64,000 bases of DNA from Bacillota bacterium (GCA_021850485.1 JAJZLY010000009.1:39374-103373); one strand, 5' to 3'; shown: positions 52,642 to 61,777, numbered from the stretch's first letter. Notes: generated from the letters alone by a model not told the origin. Made by a program: numbers and translations.

Positions 52642-53991
52642 TTGCTGACAAAGATTCTGGTGGCCAACCGCGGCGAGATCGCCATCCGGGTGATGCGCGC
52701 CTGCCGGGAGCTGGGGATCAGCTCGGTGGCGGTGTATTCCGAAGCGGACAAAGACGCCCTGCATGTGCAGATGGCTGATGAGGCCGTGGCGATCGGGCCG
52801 GCGTCGGCCCGGCAGAGCTATCTGTCGATCCCAGCCATCGTAGAAGCAGCCAGCCGGGTGCACGCCGACGCTGTGCATCCGGGCTATGGCTTTTTGGCGG
52901 AAAATCCAGCGCTGGCCGAGGTGCTCGCCGTATGGGGGATCACCTTCATCGGGCCCAAGGCGGAGTCGATCCGGGCGATGGGGCTGAAAACCACTGCCAA
53001 GGAGACCATGCGCCGGGCCGGAGTGCCTCTGGCACCGGGCAGCGTGGGCGCCATCTCGGAGCTCCAAGAGGCTCAGCGAGAGGCGGAGCGGATCGGCTAC
53101 CCGGTGATGGTGAAGGCCGTGGCGGGCGGTGGCGGGCGCGGCATTCGCGTTGCCAGGCAGGCAGCGGATTTGCCAGACTCCCTGGAGCGGGCTGCCTCTG
53201 AGGCCAAGTCCAGCTTTGGCGACGGTGCGGTGTTTTTGGAAAAGTATGTGGAGGACCCGCGCCACATCGAGGTGCAGGTGATGGCGGACGGCCAGGGCGG
53301 GTACCTGGCCCTGGGCGAACGGGAATGCTCTTTGCAGCGCAGACGCCAGAAACTGGTCGAAGAAGCCCCTTCGGTGGCGATTACCCCGGCCCAGCGGCAA
53401 GCCGTGAGCGAAGCGGCGATTCGGGCTGCTGAAGCGGTGGACTATATCGGTGCTGGCACGGTGGAATTCCTGCTCGATCCCCAGACCGGCGAGTTCTACT
53501 TTATGGAGATGAACACCCGCATTCAGGTGGAACACGGCGTCACTGAGTTGGTGACCGGCGAGGATTTGGTCAAGAGCCAAATCCAGGTGGCGTCAGGCGA
53601 AGCGCTGGCGCGCACCGGCTGGGAGACACAGATGGTGGGTTGGGCGATGGAGTGCCGGATCAACGCCGAAGACCCGGATCAGGATTTTAGGCCTTCGCCG
53701 GGGACCATTAGCCGCTTTCAGCCGCCCGGCTTTGCAGGTGTGCGCGTCGACGCCGGGGTGACGGCTGGCTCGGCCATCACGCCCTACTATGACTCTCTGG
53801 TTGCCAAACTGATGACCTGGGGACGGGACCGAACCGAGGCGATCAGCCGAATGCGCTCGGCGCTGGCCGAATTTCGGGTGGAGGGGATTGCGACCACCAT
53901 TCCGATTCATCAAAAGATCATGACTGACCCAGACTTCATCAAGGGGGCCATTCACACCAACTTTCTGGAGCGGCGTTTTCCGGGTGCCTGA
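52642..53991 (+). CDS. accC: acetyl-CoA carboxylase, biotin carboxylase subunit
   Basis: 449 residues. KILVANRGEIAIRVMRACRE at the N-terminus, ATP-grasp Gly-rich loop VKAVAGGGGRGIRVA, EKYVEDPRHIEVQVMAD, and EMNTRIQVEHGVTE are diagnostic. It carboxylates biotin on AccB. The usual adjacent accB gene is absent: only 17 bases separate efp from this gene. TTG 52642 follows GGAGGAGA. Confidence 0.93.
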   Translation: MLTKILVANRGEIAIRVMRACRELGISSVAVYSEADKDALHVQMADEAVAIGPASARQSYLSIPAIVEAASRVHADAVHPGYGFLAENPALAEVLAVWGITFIGPKAESIRAMGLKTTAKETMRRAGVPLAPGSVGAISELQEAQREAERIGYPVMVKAVAGGGGRGIRVARQAADLPDSLERAASEAKSSFGDGAVFLEKYVEDPRHIEVQVMADGQGGYLALGERECSLQRRRQKLVEEAPSVAITPAQRQAVSEAAIRAAEAVDYIGAGTVEFLLDPQTGEFYFMEMNTRIQVEHGVTELVTGEDLVKSQIQVASGEALARTGWETQMVGWAMECRINAEDPDQDFRPSPGTISRFQPPGFAGVRVDAGVTAGSAITPYYDSLVAKLMTWGRDRTEAISRMRSALAEFRVEGIATTIPIHQKIMTDPDFIKGAIHTNFLERRFPGA

Positions 53992-53999
53992 GATGTCCC

Positions 54000-54008
54000 T
54001 GCTATAAT
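54000..54008 (+). promoter_or_regulatory. extended -10 promoter of the asp23-to-dxs operon
   Basis: TGCTATAAT is a perfect extended -10 element, 21 bases before the Asp23 start; no clear -35 is seen. It separates the downstream operon from accC. Confidence 0.65.
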
Positions 54009-54029
54009 TGGCGGTAGGGGGCCTGCCAG

Positions 54030-54437
54030 ATGGCGGAGGACGAGCGACCGACTCAGGCGGATGATGCGACGCCGGCGCTGGAGATCCGGATCGCCGATGA
54101 CGTCGTGGCGTCTATCGCCTCCATGGCGGCCTCTGATGTGCCTGGCGTGTTCTCGATGGCCGGGGGATTGGTCGGCGACCTGACCGAGCGATTGGGCCGA
54201 AGAAACTGGCAAAAAGGTGTCAAGGTCGACGTCCAGCAGGGAGTCGCCACCATCGACCTGTATGTGGTGGTGCTCTATGGCAGCAGGATCCCAGAGATCG
54301 CCCAGAAGGTGCAAGAGAGGGTACGGGCGGCCGTGGAGTCGATGACCGGCCTCAAGGTGAAGGCCGTCGACGTGCACGTCCAGGGCGTGGGAAGTCCAGA
54401 CGATCATCCGATCATCGAGACGGGAGGCTCCTCGTGA
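54030..54437 (+). CDS. Asp23/Gls24 family envelope stress protein
   Basis: 135 residues. The Asp23 core is LEIRIADDVVASIASMAASDVPGVFSMAGG, shown by IADDVVASIA and VPGVFSMAGG, then VKVDVQQGVATIDLYVVVLYG and VQERVRAAVESMTGL. These cytosolic proteins bind the membrane through AmaP, encoded next. The GTG of AmaP overlaps its stop. It heads the operon. Confidence 0.92.
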   Translation: MAEDERPTQADDATPALEIRIADDVVASIASMAASDVPGVFSMAGGLVGDLTERLGRRNWQKGVKVDVQQGVATIDLYVVVLYGSRIPEIAQKVQERVRAAVESMTGLKVKAVDVHVQGVGSPDDHPIIETGGSS

Positions 54438-54985
54438 AGGCGATTTCGATCATCGACCGGGTCATTTTGGTCCTGTACACGATCACCCTCGGCTTGGTGT
54501 CCGTGGCCATGATCCTGATGGGATTTGGTTGGCTCAACCCGCTGCGCTTTCTGGATCGACTGACCCTGGCCGTCAGCGGCCGCCTGACCGTGGCCGTGAT
54601 CGGCGCCATCTTGCTGCTGATCAGTGTGCGCCTGGCGTCTGTCGCGTTCGCCGGGGGCTGGCGGCGGCGGCACATCGTGCATCAACTGCCGATGGGCCGG
54701 GTTCGGGTCTCGATGCCCGCGGTTGAAGGGTTGGTCAAGCGCCTGGTGAAGGCCCATGGCGGCGTACATGAGGCCCATGTCGCCGTGCGCATGGGCTCCA
54801 AGGGCCTGCTGGTCGCAGTACGGACCACAGTCGGTCCAGAGGTGGAGATCGCCACCTTATCTGACGAGTTGCAACAGGCCATTCGCGCTCAGGTGAACCA
54901 GGTGGTCGGAGTGGGGGTGGAGCGGGTGTCCATCGACGTCGATCACATTACGCCAGCGGCCAGGACGCCGCGCGAGACCTCGTGA
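54434..54985 (+). CDS. amaP: AmaP-like alkaline-shock membrane anchor protein
   Basis: 183 residues from GTG. Two hydrophobic helices (residues 8-32 and 50-75) precede a soluble domain MPAVEGLVKRLVKAHGGVHEA that itself looks Asp23-like, ending VGVGVERVSIDVD. AmaP tethers Asp23 to the membrane. The order asp23-amaP-DUF2273 is standard in Bacillota. Confidence 0.85.
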   Translation: MKAISIIDRVILVLYTITLGLVSVAMILMGFGWLNPLRFLDRLTLAVSGRLTVAVIGAILLLISVRLASVAFAGGWRRRHIVHQLPMGRVRVSMPAVEGLVKRLVKAHGGVHEAHVAVRMGSKGLLVAVRTTVGPEVEIATLSDELQQAIRAQVNQVVGVGVERVSIDVDHITPAARTPRETS

Positions 54986-55209
54986 GTCCGATTCGCGCCC
55001 TGTTCCACAACCACCTGTTTGCCGTCGTCGGTCTGGTGGCGGGTGTGGTGTTTGCCCTGTTGATTCTGCGCATGGGCTTTTTGGCCGCCTTCTTTCTGTT
55101 GCTGATGGGCGCCTTTGGGCTGTGGGTGGGACGCCAGTTCGACCCAGACGCGGCCGGAGAGATTCAAGATGTGTTTGAGCGGCTGTTTGGCCGCCGGGAT
55201 CGGGACTGA
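54982..55209 (+). CDS. DUF2273 small membrane protein
   Basis: 75 residues from GTG. LFAVVGLVAGVVFALLILRMGF and LAAFFLLLMGAFGLWVGRQF are two membrane helices, followed by an amphipathic tail. It belongs to the DUF2273 group that accompanies AmaP and Asp23. It ends one base before nusB. Confidence 0.85.
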   Translation: MSPIRALFHNHLFAVVGLVAGVVFALLILRMGFLAAFFLLLMGAFGLWVGRQFDPDAAGEIQDVFERLFGRRDRD

Positions 55210-55210
55210 G

Positions 55211-55612
55211 ATGCCGAGGCGGCGGTTTCGCAACCTGGCTCTGAGCTGGCTGTTCGAGATTGACCTCGGTCATGCCGATCCGAAAGCGGTGTTGGCGCGC
55301 AGCGCTGAGGAGTCTTCACCTGCTCACCGCGCCGCGCATCAGGCCGTCTTAGGGGTACTCGGCATGCAAGCGCAGGCAGATCAGATCATCGGCCAGTTGG
55401 CCAAGGACTGGTCGATCGAGCGGATGCCGCCGATCGACCGCAACATTTTGCGCCTGGCGATTTGGGAGATGGTTTCCGGCCTCAGCCCAGCCGTGGCGAT
55501 CAATGAGGCAGTGGAATTAGCCAAGGCCTATGGCGCGGAAGATTCCCCGGCCTTCATCAACGGTGTGCTGGCCGGGTATCTCAAACGTGAGGAGGGAGCC
55601 CTGAGTGGCTGA
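55211..55612 (+). CDS. nusB: transcription antitermination protein NusB
   Basis: About 133 residues. PRRRFRNLALSWLFEID at the N-terminus with RR..A+ box-A-binding residues, PPIDRNILRLAIWEM, and VAINEAVELAKAYG near the C-terminus are conserved. It binds boxA RNA with NusE. ATG 55211 follows the DUF2273 stop; a longer shadow from 55115 is not needed. It overlaps folD by eight bases. Confidence 0.93.
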   Translation: MPRRRFRNLALSWLFEIDLGHADPKAVLARSAEESSPAHRAAHQAVLGVLGMQAQADQIIGQLAKDWSIERMPPIDRNILRLAIWEMVSGLSPAVAINEAVELAKAYGAEDSPAFINGVLAGYLKREEGALSG

Positions 55613-56447
55613 GCGCATCGATGGGCGCGTCCGTGCCGACCAGGTGCTGGCGGAGGTGCAGACAGGTGCCATGGCCTTTCGGGAGGCCACCGGCCGGCCT
55701 CCGGGCCTAGCCATCGTCTTGGTCGGCGATCACCCGGCATCGTTGTCCTACATCAGGTCCAAGGAGCAGGCAGCGACCAAGGGTGGACTCTACTCGGAGA
55801 CCCATCGTCTGCCCGCCACCATGGCTGAGGACGCGCTGCGCCGTTTTGTCGGCCGCCTGAGTGAAGATGAGCGCCTGGACGGAATTTTGGTGCAACTTCC
55901 GCTGCCTGAGACGCTGCGCCAAGAAGAAGTGTTGGCTGCTCTGCCACCGGACAAGGACGTCGATGGGTTCACGACCTTGAACCAGGGCCGGCTGCTGGCC
56001 GGGGAAGCTGGTTTGCGGCCGTGCACGCCGCTGGGTGTGATCGATCTACTACGCTGGCACGGCGTCAGCCTGGATGGAGCCAACGTGGTGGTGATTGGCC
56101 GCTCACGCACGGTTGGCCGGCCGCTCGCCCTGATGCTCTTGGAGCAACATGCCTCGGTGACCGTGTTGCACTCCCACTCCCAGTCGCTGGCCCAAGATGT
56201 GCTGCGCGCCGACGTCGTGATCGCAGCTGCCGGCCAAGCGGGTATCGTGCGCCGCGAGATGGTGCGTCCTGGCGCCGTGGTGATCGATGTCGGCATCAAT
56301 CGAGTCGATGGCAAGCTGGTTGGTGACGTGGCAGCGGACGTTGCCGATGTGGCTTCGGCCATGACGCCGGTCCCAGGCGGCGTGGGCCCGATGACCGTGG
56401 CGATGTTGATGGCCAACACGCTGGAGGCCGCCAGATGGCACTACTGA
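55605..56447 (+). CDS. folD: methylenetetrahydrofolate dehydrogenase/cyclohydrolase
   Basis: 280 residues. SYIRSKEQAATKGG holds the catalytic Lys, DGILVQLPLP, PPDKDVDGFTTLNQGRL, PCTPLGVIDLL, and the NADP site VVIGRSRTVGRPLALMLL follow. It interconverts one-carbon folates, complementing the gcv-glyA operon. GTG 55605 overlaps nusB; the end overlaps xseA by 13 bases. Confidence 0.95.
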   Translation: MAERIDGRVRADQVLAEVQTGAMAFREATGRPPGLAIVLVGDHPASLSYIRSKEQAATKGGLYSETHRLPATMAEDALRRFVGRLSEDERLDGILVQLPLPETLRQEEVLAALPPDKDVDGFTTLNQGRLLAGEAGLRPCTPLGVIDLLRWHGVSLDGANVVVIGRSRTVGRPLALMLLEQHASVTVLHSHSQSLAQDVLRADVVIAAAGQAGIVRREMVRPGAVVIDVGINRVDGKLVGDVAADVADVASAMTPVPGGVGPMTVAMLMANTLEAARWHY

Positions 56448-57628
56448 GTGTCAGTGATCTGAACCGCTTGGTGCGCGAGTTGCTGGACGCGGAGCCGCTG
56501 TTGCAAGGCGTGATGGTCCAGGGCGAGATGGCCAACGTGCGGCTGCACAGTTCCGGCCACCTGTACTTTTCGTTGCGTGACGCTGGGGCTTCGGTGCGGG
56601 CCGTGATGTTTCGCGGACAAGCCCGCCAGTTGGTGTTCTCGCCGCAAGATGGGATGCAGGTGATCTGCGCTGGTCGAGTGTCTTTGTATGAGCGAGACGG
56701 GAGCTATCAACTCTACGCCGAGATGCTGGAGCCGGCCGGCGTAGGCGCTGAATTTCTGCGCCTACAGCAGCTGAAAGAAAAACTCCAGGCTGAGGGCCTT
56801 TTTTCCCCAGAGCGCAAACGGCCGCTGCCGCTTTTGCCCAGACGCCTGGGCGTGGTCACCTCGCCGACCGGAGCAGCCATTCGTGACATCCTCAGCGTCG
56901 CTAGGCGGCGCTACCCAAACCTGGCCGTGGTGGTGGCTCCGGTGCAGGTGCAGGGGCCGACGGCAGCCGCTGAAATTGCCGCTGCGATCACCTTGTTGGC
57001 CGAGCAGGGTCAGGTCGATGTGATCGTGGTCGGCCGCGGCGGCGGCTCTCAGGAGGATCTGGCAGCCTTCAATCAGGAAGAAGTCGCCCGTGCGGTGGCT
57101 GGCAGTCCGGTGCCGGTGGTGGCGGCGGTGGGCCACGAGACGGATACAACCCTGATTGATCTGGTGGCAGACCGCAGGGCGGCCACGCCGTCGGCCGCCG
57201 CCGAGTTGGCGGTGCCGGTGGTGGCGGAACTGGTGGCGGGACTGCAGATGGCGGTCAGTCAGATGCAGACCGCACTCGACCACCACTTAGCCCTGGCCGG
57301 CCGCCAGGTGGACGCCATAGTCAGTCGCCGGGTGATGAGCCGACCACTGACCATGCTGGAGGCGAAACAGGAGCGTACTGTGCGCCTGGAGAAGGACCTC
57401 GGCCAAGCCACCGGGCGTCGGCTGCAAGAGGCCAAAGCGAGGTTGGTGGAGCACTCGGGGCGGCTGGCGGGTCTGTCGCCGCTGGCGGTGCTCAGGCGAG
57501 GGTTCGCGGTGGTGGAGAAAGAGGGCAAGGCAGTGCGCGACGCAAGCGGGCTCCGAGTTGGCGATCGAGTGCGCACCCGACTCCAAGTCGGATCGTTTGA
57601 GAGCCAGGTGGAGAGGGTGGAGTCGTGA
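56435..57628 (+). CDS. xseA: exodeoxyribonuclease VII large subunit
   Basis: 397 residues. The OB-fold (VQGEMANVRLHSSGHLYFSL) precedes the catalytic core with GVVTSPTGAAIRDIL, VVGRGGGSQEDLAAFN, and AAVGHETDTTLIDLVAD. A coiled-coil region and the C-terminal LRRGFAVVEKEGK follow. It degrades single-stranded DNA with XseB. The ATG overlaps folD. Confidence 0.96.
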   Translation: MALLSVSDLNRLVRELLDAEPLLQGVMVQGEMANVRLHSSGHLYFSLRDAGASVRAVMFRGQARQLVFSPQDGMQVICAGRVSLYERDGSYQLYAEMLEPAGVGAEFLRLQQLKEKLQAEGLFSPERKRPLPLLPRRLGVVTSPTGAAIRDILSVARRRYPNLAVVVAPVQVQGPTAAAEIAAAITLLAEQGQVDVIVVGRGGGSQEDLAAFNQEEVARAVAGSPVPVVAAVGHETDTTLIDLVADRRAATPSAAAELAVPVVAELVAGLQMAVSQMQTALDHHLALAGRQVDAIVSRRVMSRPLTMLEAKQERTVRLEKDLGQATGRRLQEAKARLVEHSGRLAGLSPLAVLRRGFAVVEKEGKAVRDASGLRVGDRVRTRLQVGSFESQVERVES

Positions 57629-57834
57629 CGTTCGAGCAGTCCGTGCAGCGATTGGAAGAGATCGTCAAGCAGCTGGAGGACGGAGAGCTGGCGCTGGACG
57701 CCTCCTTGGCGTTGTTCGAAGAGGGCGTAGCCTTGGCCAAGCGCTGCCAGGGGATGTTGGAAGAGGCGTCTGGGACCATTCAGCGGTTGATCGGTGACAA
57801 GGTGGAGCCGTGGCCAGAAGGCCCGCATGACTGA
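57625..57834 (+). CDS. xseB: exodeoxyribonuclease VII small subunit
   Basis: 69 residues: FEQSVQRLEEIVKQLEDGEL and LEEGVALAKRCQGML-like helices give the XseB hairpin. GTG 57625 overlaps xseA, and its end overlaps ispA by eight bases. Confidence 0.94.
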   Translation: MTFEQSVQRLEEIVKQLEDGELALDASLALFEEGVALAKRCQGMLEEASGTIQRLIGDKVEPWPEGPHD

Positions 57835-58615
57835 GGAAGGGCTGCGGGCCGTCTTCGAGGCCTATCTGCAAATCCATCTGCCCGGTGGCGGCAAGGTGGA
57901 AGAGGCCATGGCCTACGCCCTGGGCGGTGGTGGGAAACGGCTGCGGCCGGTACTGGTGCTGATGGCCGCAGAGGCGGCTGGGGGCGACGCTGAATGTTGC
58001 CTGCCGGCCGCTCTGGCTGTTGAGGCTGTACACACGTACTCCTTGGTGCACGACGATCTGCCGGACATGGACAATGACGACTGGCGCCGCGGCCGACCCT
58101 CCTGCCACCGGGCCTTTGGCCCGGCGGTGGCCATCTTGGCAGGAGACGGGTTGTTGACCTGGGGACTGGGCCTCCTCGCTGACCCCAACTTGCGCCAGAG
58201 CTGTTCCGATGCAGCCTGCCTGGAGTGCCTGACGGTGCTCACGGCGGCCATTGGCACTGCGGGCATGGTCGGAGGGCAAGCCTTGGATCTGGGGTTCGGC
58301 CAAGCGAGTCGCGACCAGATCGACCAGATGAAGACGGCGGCCCTGTTCGGGGCAGCGGCGCAGATCGGCGCCATTTTGGCCGGGAGGGGCGATCTGGCGA
58401 TGGCACTGCGGGCGTACGGAGAGGATCTTGGCCGAGCGTTTCAGGCCGTCGACGACCGCCTAGATCTGGATCGCAGCGACCAGGTGCACTTGGCAGAGTT
58501 GACAAAAGTTGCCGATCTCCACTCCCAGCGAGCCTTGCAGCATCTCTTTCCGCTCGCCGAGCGGGGCGGAGAACTCACCGCATTGGTAGAGCGCCTCAGC
58601 CAACGTCAGGCCTGA
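57827..58615 (+). CDS. ispA: polyprenyl (farnesyl/geranylgeranyl) diphosphate synthase
   Basis: About 262 residues, short for the family (usually near 295). GGGGKRLRPVLVLMAAEA, the first Asp motif VHDDLPDMDND, GGQALDLGF, and the second Asp motif QAVDDRLDLD are present; the last is usually DDxLD. It condenses IPP with allylic diphosphates. Its C-terminus is truncated relative to most homologues. The OLE RNA follows. Confidence 0.92.
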   Translation: MTEEGLRAVFEAYLQIHLPGGGKVEEAMAYALGGGGKRLRPVLVLMAAEAAGGDAECCLPAALAVEAVHTYSLVHDDLPDMDNDDWRRGRPSCHRAFGPAVAILAGDGLLTWGLGLLADPNLRQSCSDAACLECLTVLTAAIGTAGMVGGQALDLGFGQASRDQIDQMKTAALFGAAAQIGAILAGRGDLAMALRAYGEDLGRAFQAVDDRLDLDRSDQVHLAELTKVADLHSQRALQHLFPLAERGGELTALVERLSQRQA

Positions 58616-58649
58616 ACCACGGGCTTATGGACGAACAGTGTATGATGTA

Positions 58650-59278
58650 CGGACGAGGCGAGGTGATCGATCGGCTAGTTGGTGGTGCGGTATCCTAGTC
58701 GAAGCCATCTTCTCCCAAGGCGGGCCTAAAAATCCGCCGACAGGCACAGCGATGAAGTTCCTGGTGTCGGCTTCGGACGCCCAGTCTGGGGTTGGTGCTG
58801 GGAGTTAAGGCACCGGGACAGCCCGCAATGGCATGCGGACACTGGCCCTGGCGCCGCGGAGACCCGGGTGCGCCGGTGGCCGGCCTAACGGTTGACTGGG
58901 GGCCCGGGGGATGAACCTGCATGAGGTGCTGAACATATGGCGAGGCGTGTTGTGCAGCGTAGCCTGCCTTGAGCGTGGCGGGGAGAGAGGACCGAGCGAT
59001 CGGCCATTGAAACCCGTGGTGCAACAGAGGCTAAGAGAAGACGGGTGACGTGAGGAAAGCTCCTAGGCCGTCGGCCCTCGGGTCGGCTTGGTGGGGATTA
59101 CAGTGTGGCTTCAGTGGCAATCTAGCCCCGTTGACGGCGACGTCACGGACCAGGAGTAAAGGGGAACCGCCTGCCCGGCGACGGACAGGCTCCTCGGTGG
59201 GAAAGCCAGCTAGACCTAAACCGCAACGTTTACCTACCGGGTGCCACCAATCAGCCTTTTGCGCCCAGGGTGCTGGGT
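58650..59278 (+). ncRNA. ole: OLE RNA (ornate, large, extremophilic)
   Basis: A gene-free interval of about 630 bases lies between ispA and the OapA gene, exactly the place where OLE RNA occurs in extremophilic and anaerobic Bacillota. It is full of long paired segments (for example CCGCCTGCCCGGCGACGGACAGG around 59167) and the stretch GGGTGACGTGAGGAAAGCTCC at 59042. Length fits OLE (about 600 nt). A TATGAT box at 58641-58646 is a possible -10. OLE forms membrane-associated ribonucleoprotein complexes involved in stress and metabolism responses. Ends are approximate; identification rests on context, size and the adjacent OapA gene. Confidence 0.85.
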
Positions 59279-59326
59279 CCCCTACAATGGAGACATGACG
59301 CCCTGGCATGCTTGGCCTTTGATCCG

Positions 59327-59884
59327 ATGAGCAGGCACCGTGGCTGGTGGCGAGAACTTCCCTATGGACGGGCGGTGCGCTTTGCGGCCGTGGCGTTCGT
59401 GGCGGGCGGTTTGCTGGTCCTGCCGTCGCAGTTGGCCACCCCCCTGCTTGATCCGGCGCTGGATGTGGCGGTGGTGATCGTGGTGGTGGCCCTTGGCGTA
59501 GCGGCCGACATGGTGGGCGTGGCGTCGACCCGGGCCAAGGAACAGCCGTTCTTGTCCCGAGCCGCCAAGCGCACGCCGGGAGCTAGGCAAAGCCTGTACC
59601 TGGTGCGCCATGCCGATCGAGTGGCGACCGTGATGTCCGATCTGGTCGGCGATACCACCGGTACGGTGGCGGGGGCGCTGGCAGCGGCGATGGCCGTGCG
59701 GCTGGCGGAGCCGAAGTCGATCGCCGTGGTGACCGCCATCGCCGTGGGGGTACTATCGGCCGTTACGGTCGGCCTGAAGGCCCTGTCCAAGTACCTGGCG
59801 GTACACCGGGCAGACAGCGTGGTAACCTTTGCCGGCCGCCTGCTGGCAACTGTTGGATTCGACCCGGCTCGATCGAAGGGGTGA
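59327..59884 (+). CDS. oapA: OapA, OLE RNA-associated membrane protein
   Basis: About 185 residues with four predicted hydrophobic segments (near residues 17-35, 45-65, 110-130, 132-150). Between segments two and three is a soluble loop rich in basic residues (TRAKEQPFLSRAAKRTPGAR) and a DLVGD motif, matching the DxxxD of OapA. OapA binds OLE RNA and brings it to the membrane. A GTG at 59270 would place the start inside the RNA; ATG 59327 suits the protein better but lacks a ribosome site. An 11-codon ORF (59295-59330) ends on this ATG and may couple translation. Confidence 0.85.
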   Translation: MSRHRGWWRELPYGRAVRFAAVAFVAGGLLVLPSQLATPLLDPALDVAVVIVVVALGVAADMVGVASTRAKEQPFLSRAAKRTPGARQSLYLVRHADRVATVMSDLVGDTTGTVAGALAAAMAVRLAEPKSIAVVTAIAVGVLSAVTVGLKALSKYLAVHRADSVVTFAGRLLATVGFDPARSKG

Positions 59885-59890
59885 CGCCGG

Positions 59891-61777
59891 ATGGCGCTAT
59901 TGGATCAGATCAAAAACCCACATGACGTGGCGCAGCTTTCGGCCGATGAACTGACCCGTCTGGCCCAAGAGATCCGCCAGCGCATCATTGACGCTGTGTC
60001 ACAAAACGGTGGTCATCTGGCGCCACCTCTGGGCACGGTCGAGCTGACGATCGCCCTACACGCCGTCTTCGAGTCGCCTACCGATCGCATCGTCTGGGAC
60101 GTTGGCCACCAGGCGTACGCCCACAAGCTGCTGACCGGGCGGGCAGGTGCTTTCTCCACTATCCGCCGCAAGGGTGGGCTCTCCGGCTACCTCAGGCGCA
60201 CCGAGTCAGAACACGACTGGTTTGGTGCCGGCCACGCCTCCACCTCGATTGCAGCCGCCGTTGGCATGGCCAAGGCGCGAGACCTGCAAGGGGACAGGCA
60301 TCGGGTTGTCGCCGTGGTCGGCGACGGTGCCATGACCGGCGGACTGGCCTATGAGGCGCTGAATAATCTGGGGCACCTGGAGACGCCGATGATCGTGGTG
60401 CTCAACGACAACTCGATGTCGATCTCGGCGAATGTCGGCTCCATGTCCCGGTACCTGGCCCGGTTGCGGGCGGCTCCCTCCTTCGGCCGGCTGAAGAAGG
60501 CTGTCCAGCGCACCTTGCGCCATTTGCCGTTGGTCGGCGAGCCGCTGGTCGGAGCCGCCGGCAAGCTCAAGGAAGTCATCAAGCTGACCCTGGTACCGGA
60601 CGCTGGCGCATTCTTTGAGGAACTCGGAGTCAAGTATTTTGGACCCTTTGATGGACATGACATTGCGTCTTTGGTGGCCGTGTTCGAACTGGTCAAGGAC
60701 ACAGATGTGCCGGTGTTGGTGCATGTGGTGACCCGCAAGGGCAAGGGCTATCCATTTGCCGAAGAAGAGCCCGGCAAGTGGCACGGGGCCTCTCCCTTCG
60801 ACCCCACTACCGGCCAGGGTACTGGCAAGAAGAGCCCGCCCAAGTGGCAGGACGTTTTTGGCGAGATCTTGCTCCGGATCGCCAAGGAGGATCCGCGGGT
60901 GGTGGCGATCACCGCCGCGATGGCCGATGGAACAGGCCTTAACGCCTTCGCCCGGGAGCTGCCCGGTCGCTTCTTTGACGTCGGCATTGCCGAGGCATAT
61001 GCCGTGACCTTCGCCGGCGGCTTGGCCGCCAGCGGCATGCGGCCGGTGGCAGCCATCTACTCGACGTTTTTGCAGCGCGCCTACGACCAGATCATTCACG
61101 ACATCGCCATCCAGAAGTTGCCGGTGCTGTTTTGCATGGATCGAGCCGGTCTGGTTGGCGAAGATGGCGCCACCCACCAGGGTCTCTACGACATCGCCTA
61201 TCTGCGCTGCATTCCCTCAATCACGGTGGCAGTGCCACGCGACCAGGAGAACTTGGAGTTGTTGATCCGCGGAGCGCTGCAAGTGGACGGCCCGGTGGCG
61301 GTACGCTATCCGCGCGGTGAAGCTCTCAGCCAAGTCGGCGCCCAGGCCAAGCCCTTCGCCTGGGGGACGGGTGAAGTCCTACGAGCAGGACAAGGGGCGG
61401 CTATTTTGGCCCTAGGGCCCATGGTCTCAGTAGCCTTGGAAGCAAGAGAGATCCTGATGAGCCAGGGTATTCAGGTGACGGTTGCCGACGGCCGTTTCGT
61501 CAAGCCGCTCGATCAAGAGTTGATCCGGGACCTGGCATCGCGGCACGAGCTTTTGTTCACTGTAGAGGAAGGCACGGCCATGGGCGGTTTCGGATCGGCG
61601 GTGCTGGAGTGGGTCGAAGCCGAGGGACTGGACTGTCGCGTGCAGATCTGGGGCACGCCGGATCGCATCATCGAACACGGCTCTCGTCAAGAGAACTTGG
61701 AGGAGGTTGGCCTGACCGCTGATCGGTTGAGTAATGCGATCAGCCAGGCACTCGGCACGGCGCGACACGTTTCATGA
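59891..61777 (+). CDS. dxs: 1-deoxy-D-xylulose-5-phosphate synthase
   Basis: 628 residues, full length. Thiamine diphosphate binding: VGDGAMTGGLAYEALNN near residue 145 and the following NDNSMSIS. Other motifs: VWDVGHQAYAHKLLTGR, EHDWFGAGHASTS, FDVGIAEAYAVTFAGG, DRAGLVGEDGATHQG and VRYPRGEAL. It starts the MEP isoprenoid route, matching ispA upstream. It is the last gene of the operon. Confidence 0.97.
   Translation: MALLDQIKNPHDVAQLSADELTRLAQEIRQRIIDAVSQNGGHLAPPLGTVELTIALHAVFESPTDRIVWDVGHQAYAHKLLTGRAGAFSTIRRKGGLSGYLRRTESEHDWFGAGHASTSIAAAVGMAKARDLQGDRHRVVAVVGDGAMTGGLAYEALNNLGHLETPMIVVLNDNSMSISANVGSMSRYLARLRAAPSFGRLKKAVQRTLRHLPLVGEPLVGAAGKLKEVIKLTLVPDAGAFFEELGVKYFGPFDGHDIASLVAVFELVKDTDVPVLVHVVTRKGKGYPFAEEEPGKWHGASPFDPTTGQGTGKKSPPKWQDVFGEILLRIAKEDPRVVAITAAMADGTGLNAFARELPGRFFDVGIAEAYAVTFAGGLAASGMRPVAAIYSTFLQRAYDQIIHDIAIQKLPVLFCMDRAGLVGEDGATHQGLYDIAYLRCIPSITVAVPRDQENLELLIRGALQVDGPVAVRYPRGEALSQVGAQAKPFAWGTGEVLRAGQGAAILALGPMVSVALEAREILMSQGIQVTVADGRFVKPLDQELIRDLASRHELLFTVEEGTAMGGFGSAVLEWVEAEGLDCRVQIWGTPDRIIEHGSRQENLEEVGLTADRLSNAISQALGTARHVS

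Noticed and set aside
58650..59278. RNase P RNA or tmRNA
   Set aside because: The size is too large for RNase P RNA, I saw none of its conserved core, and the ispA/OapA/dxs setting points to OLE RNA.
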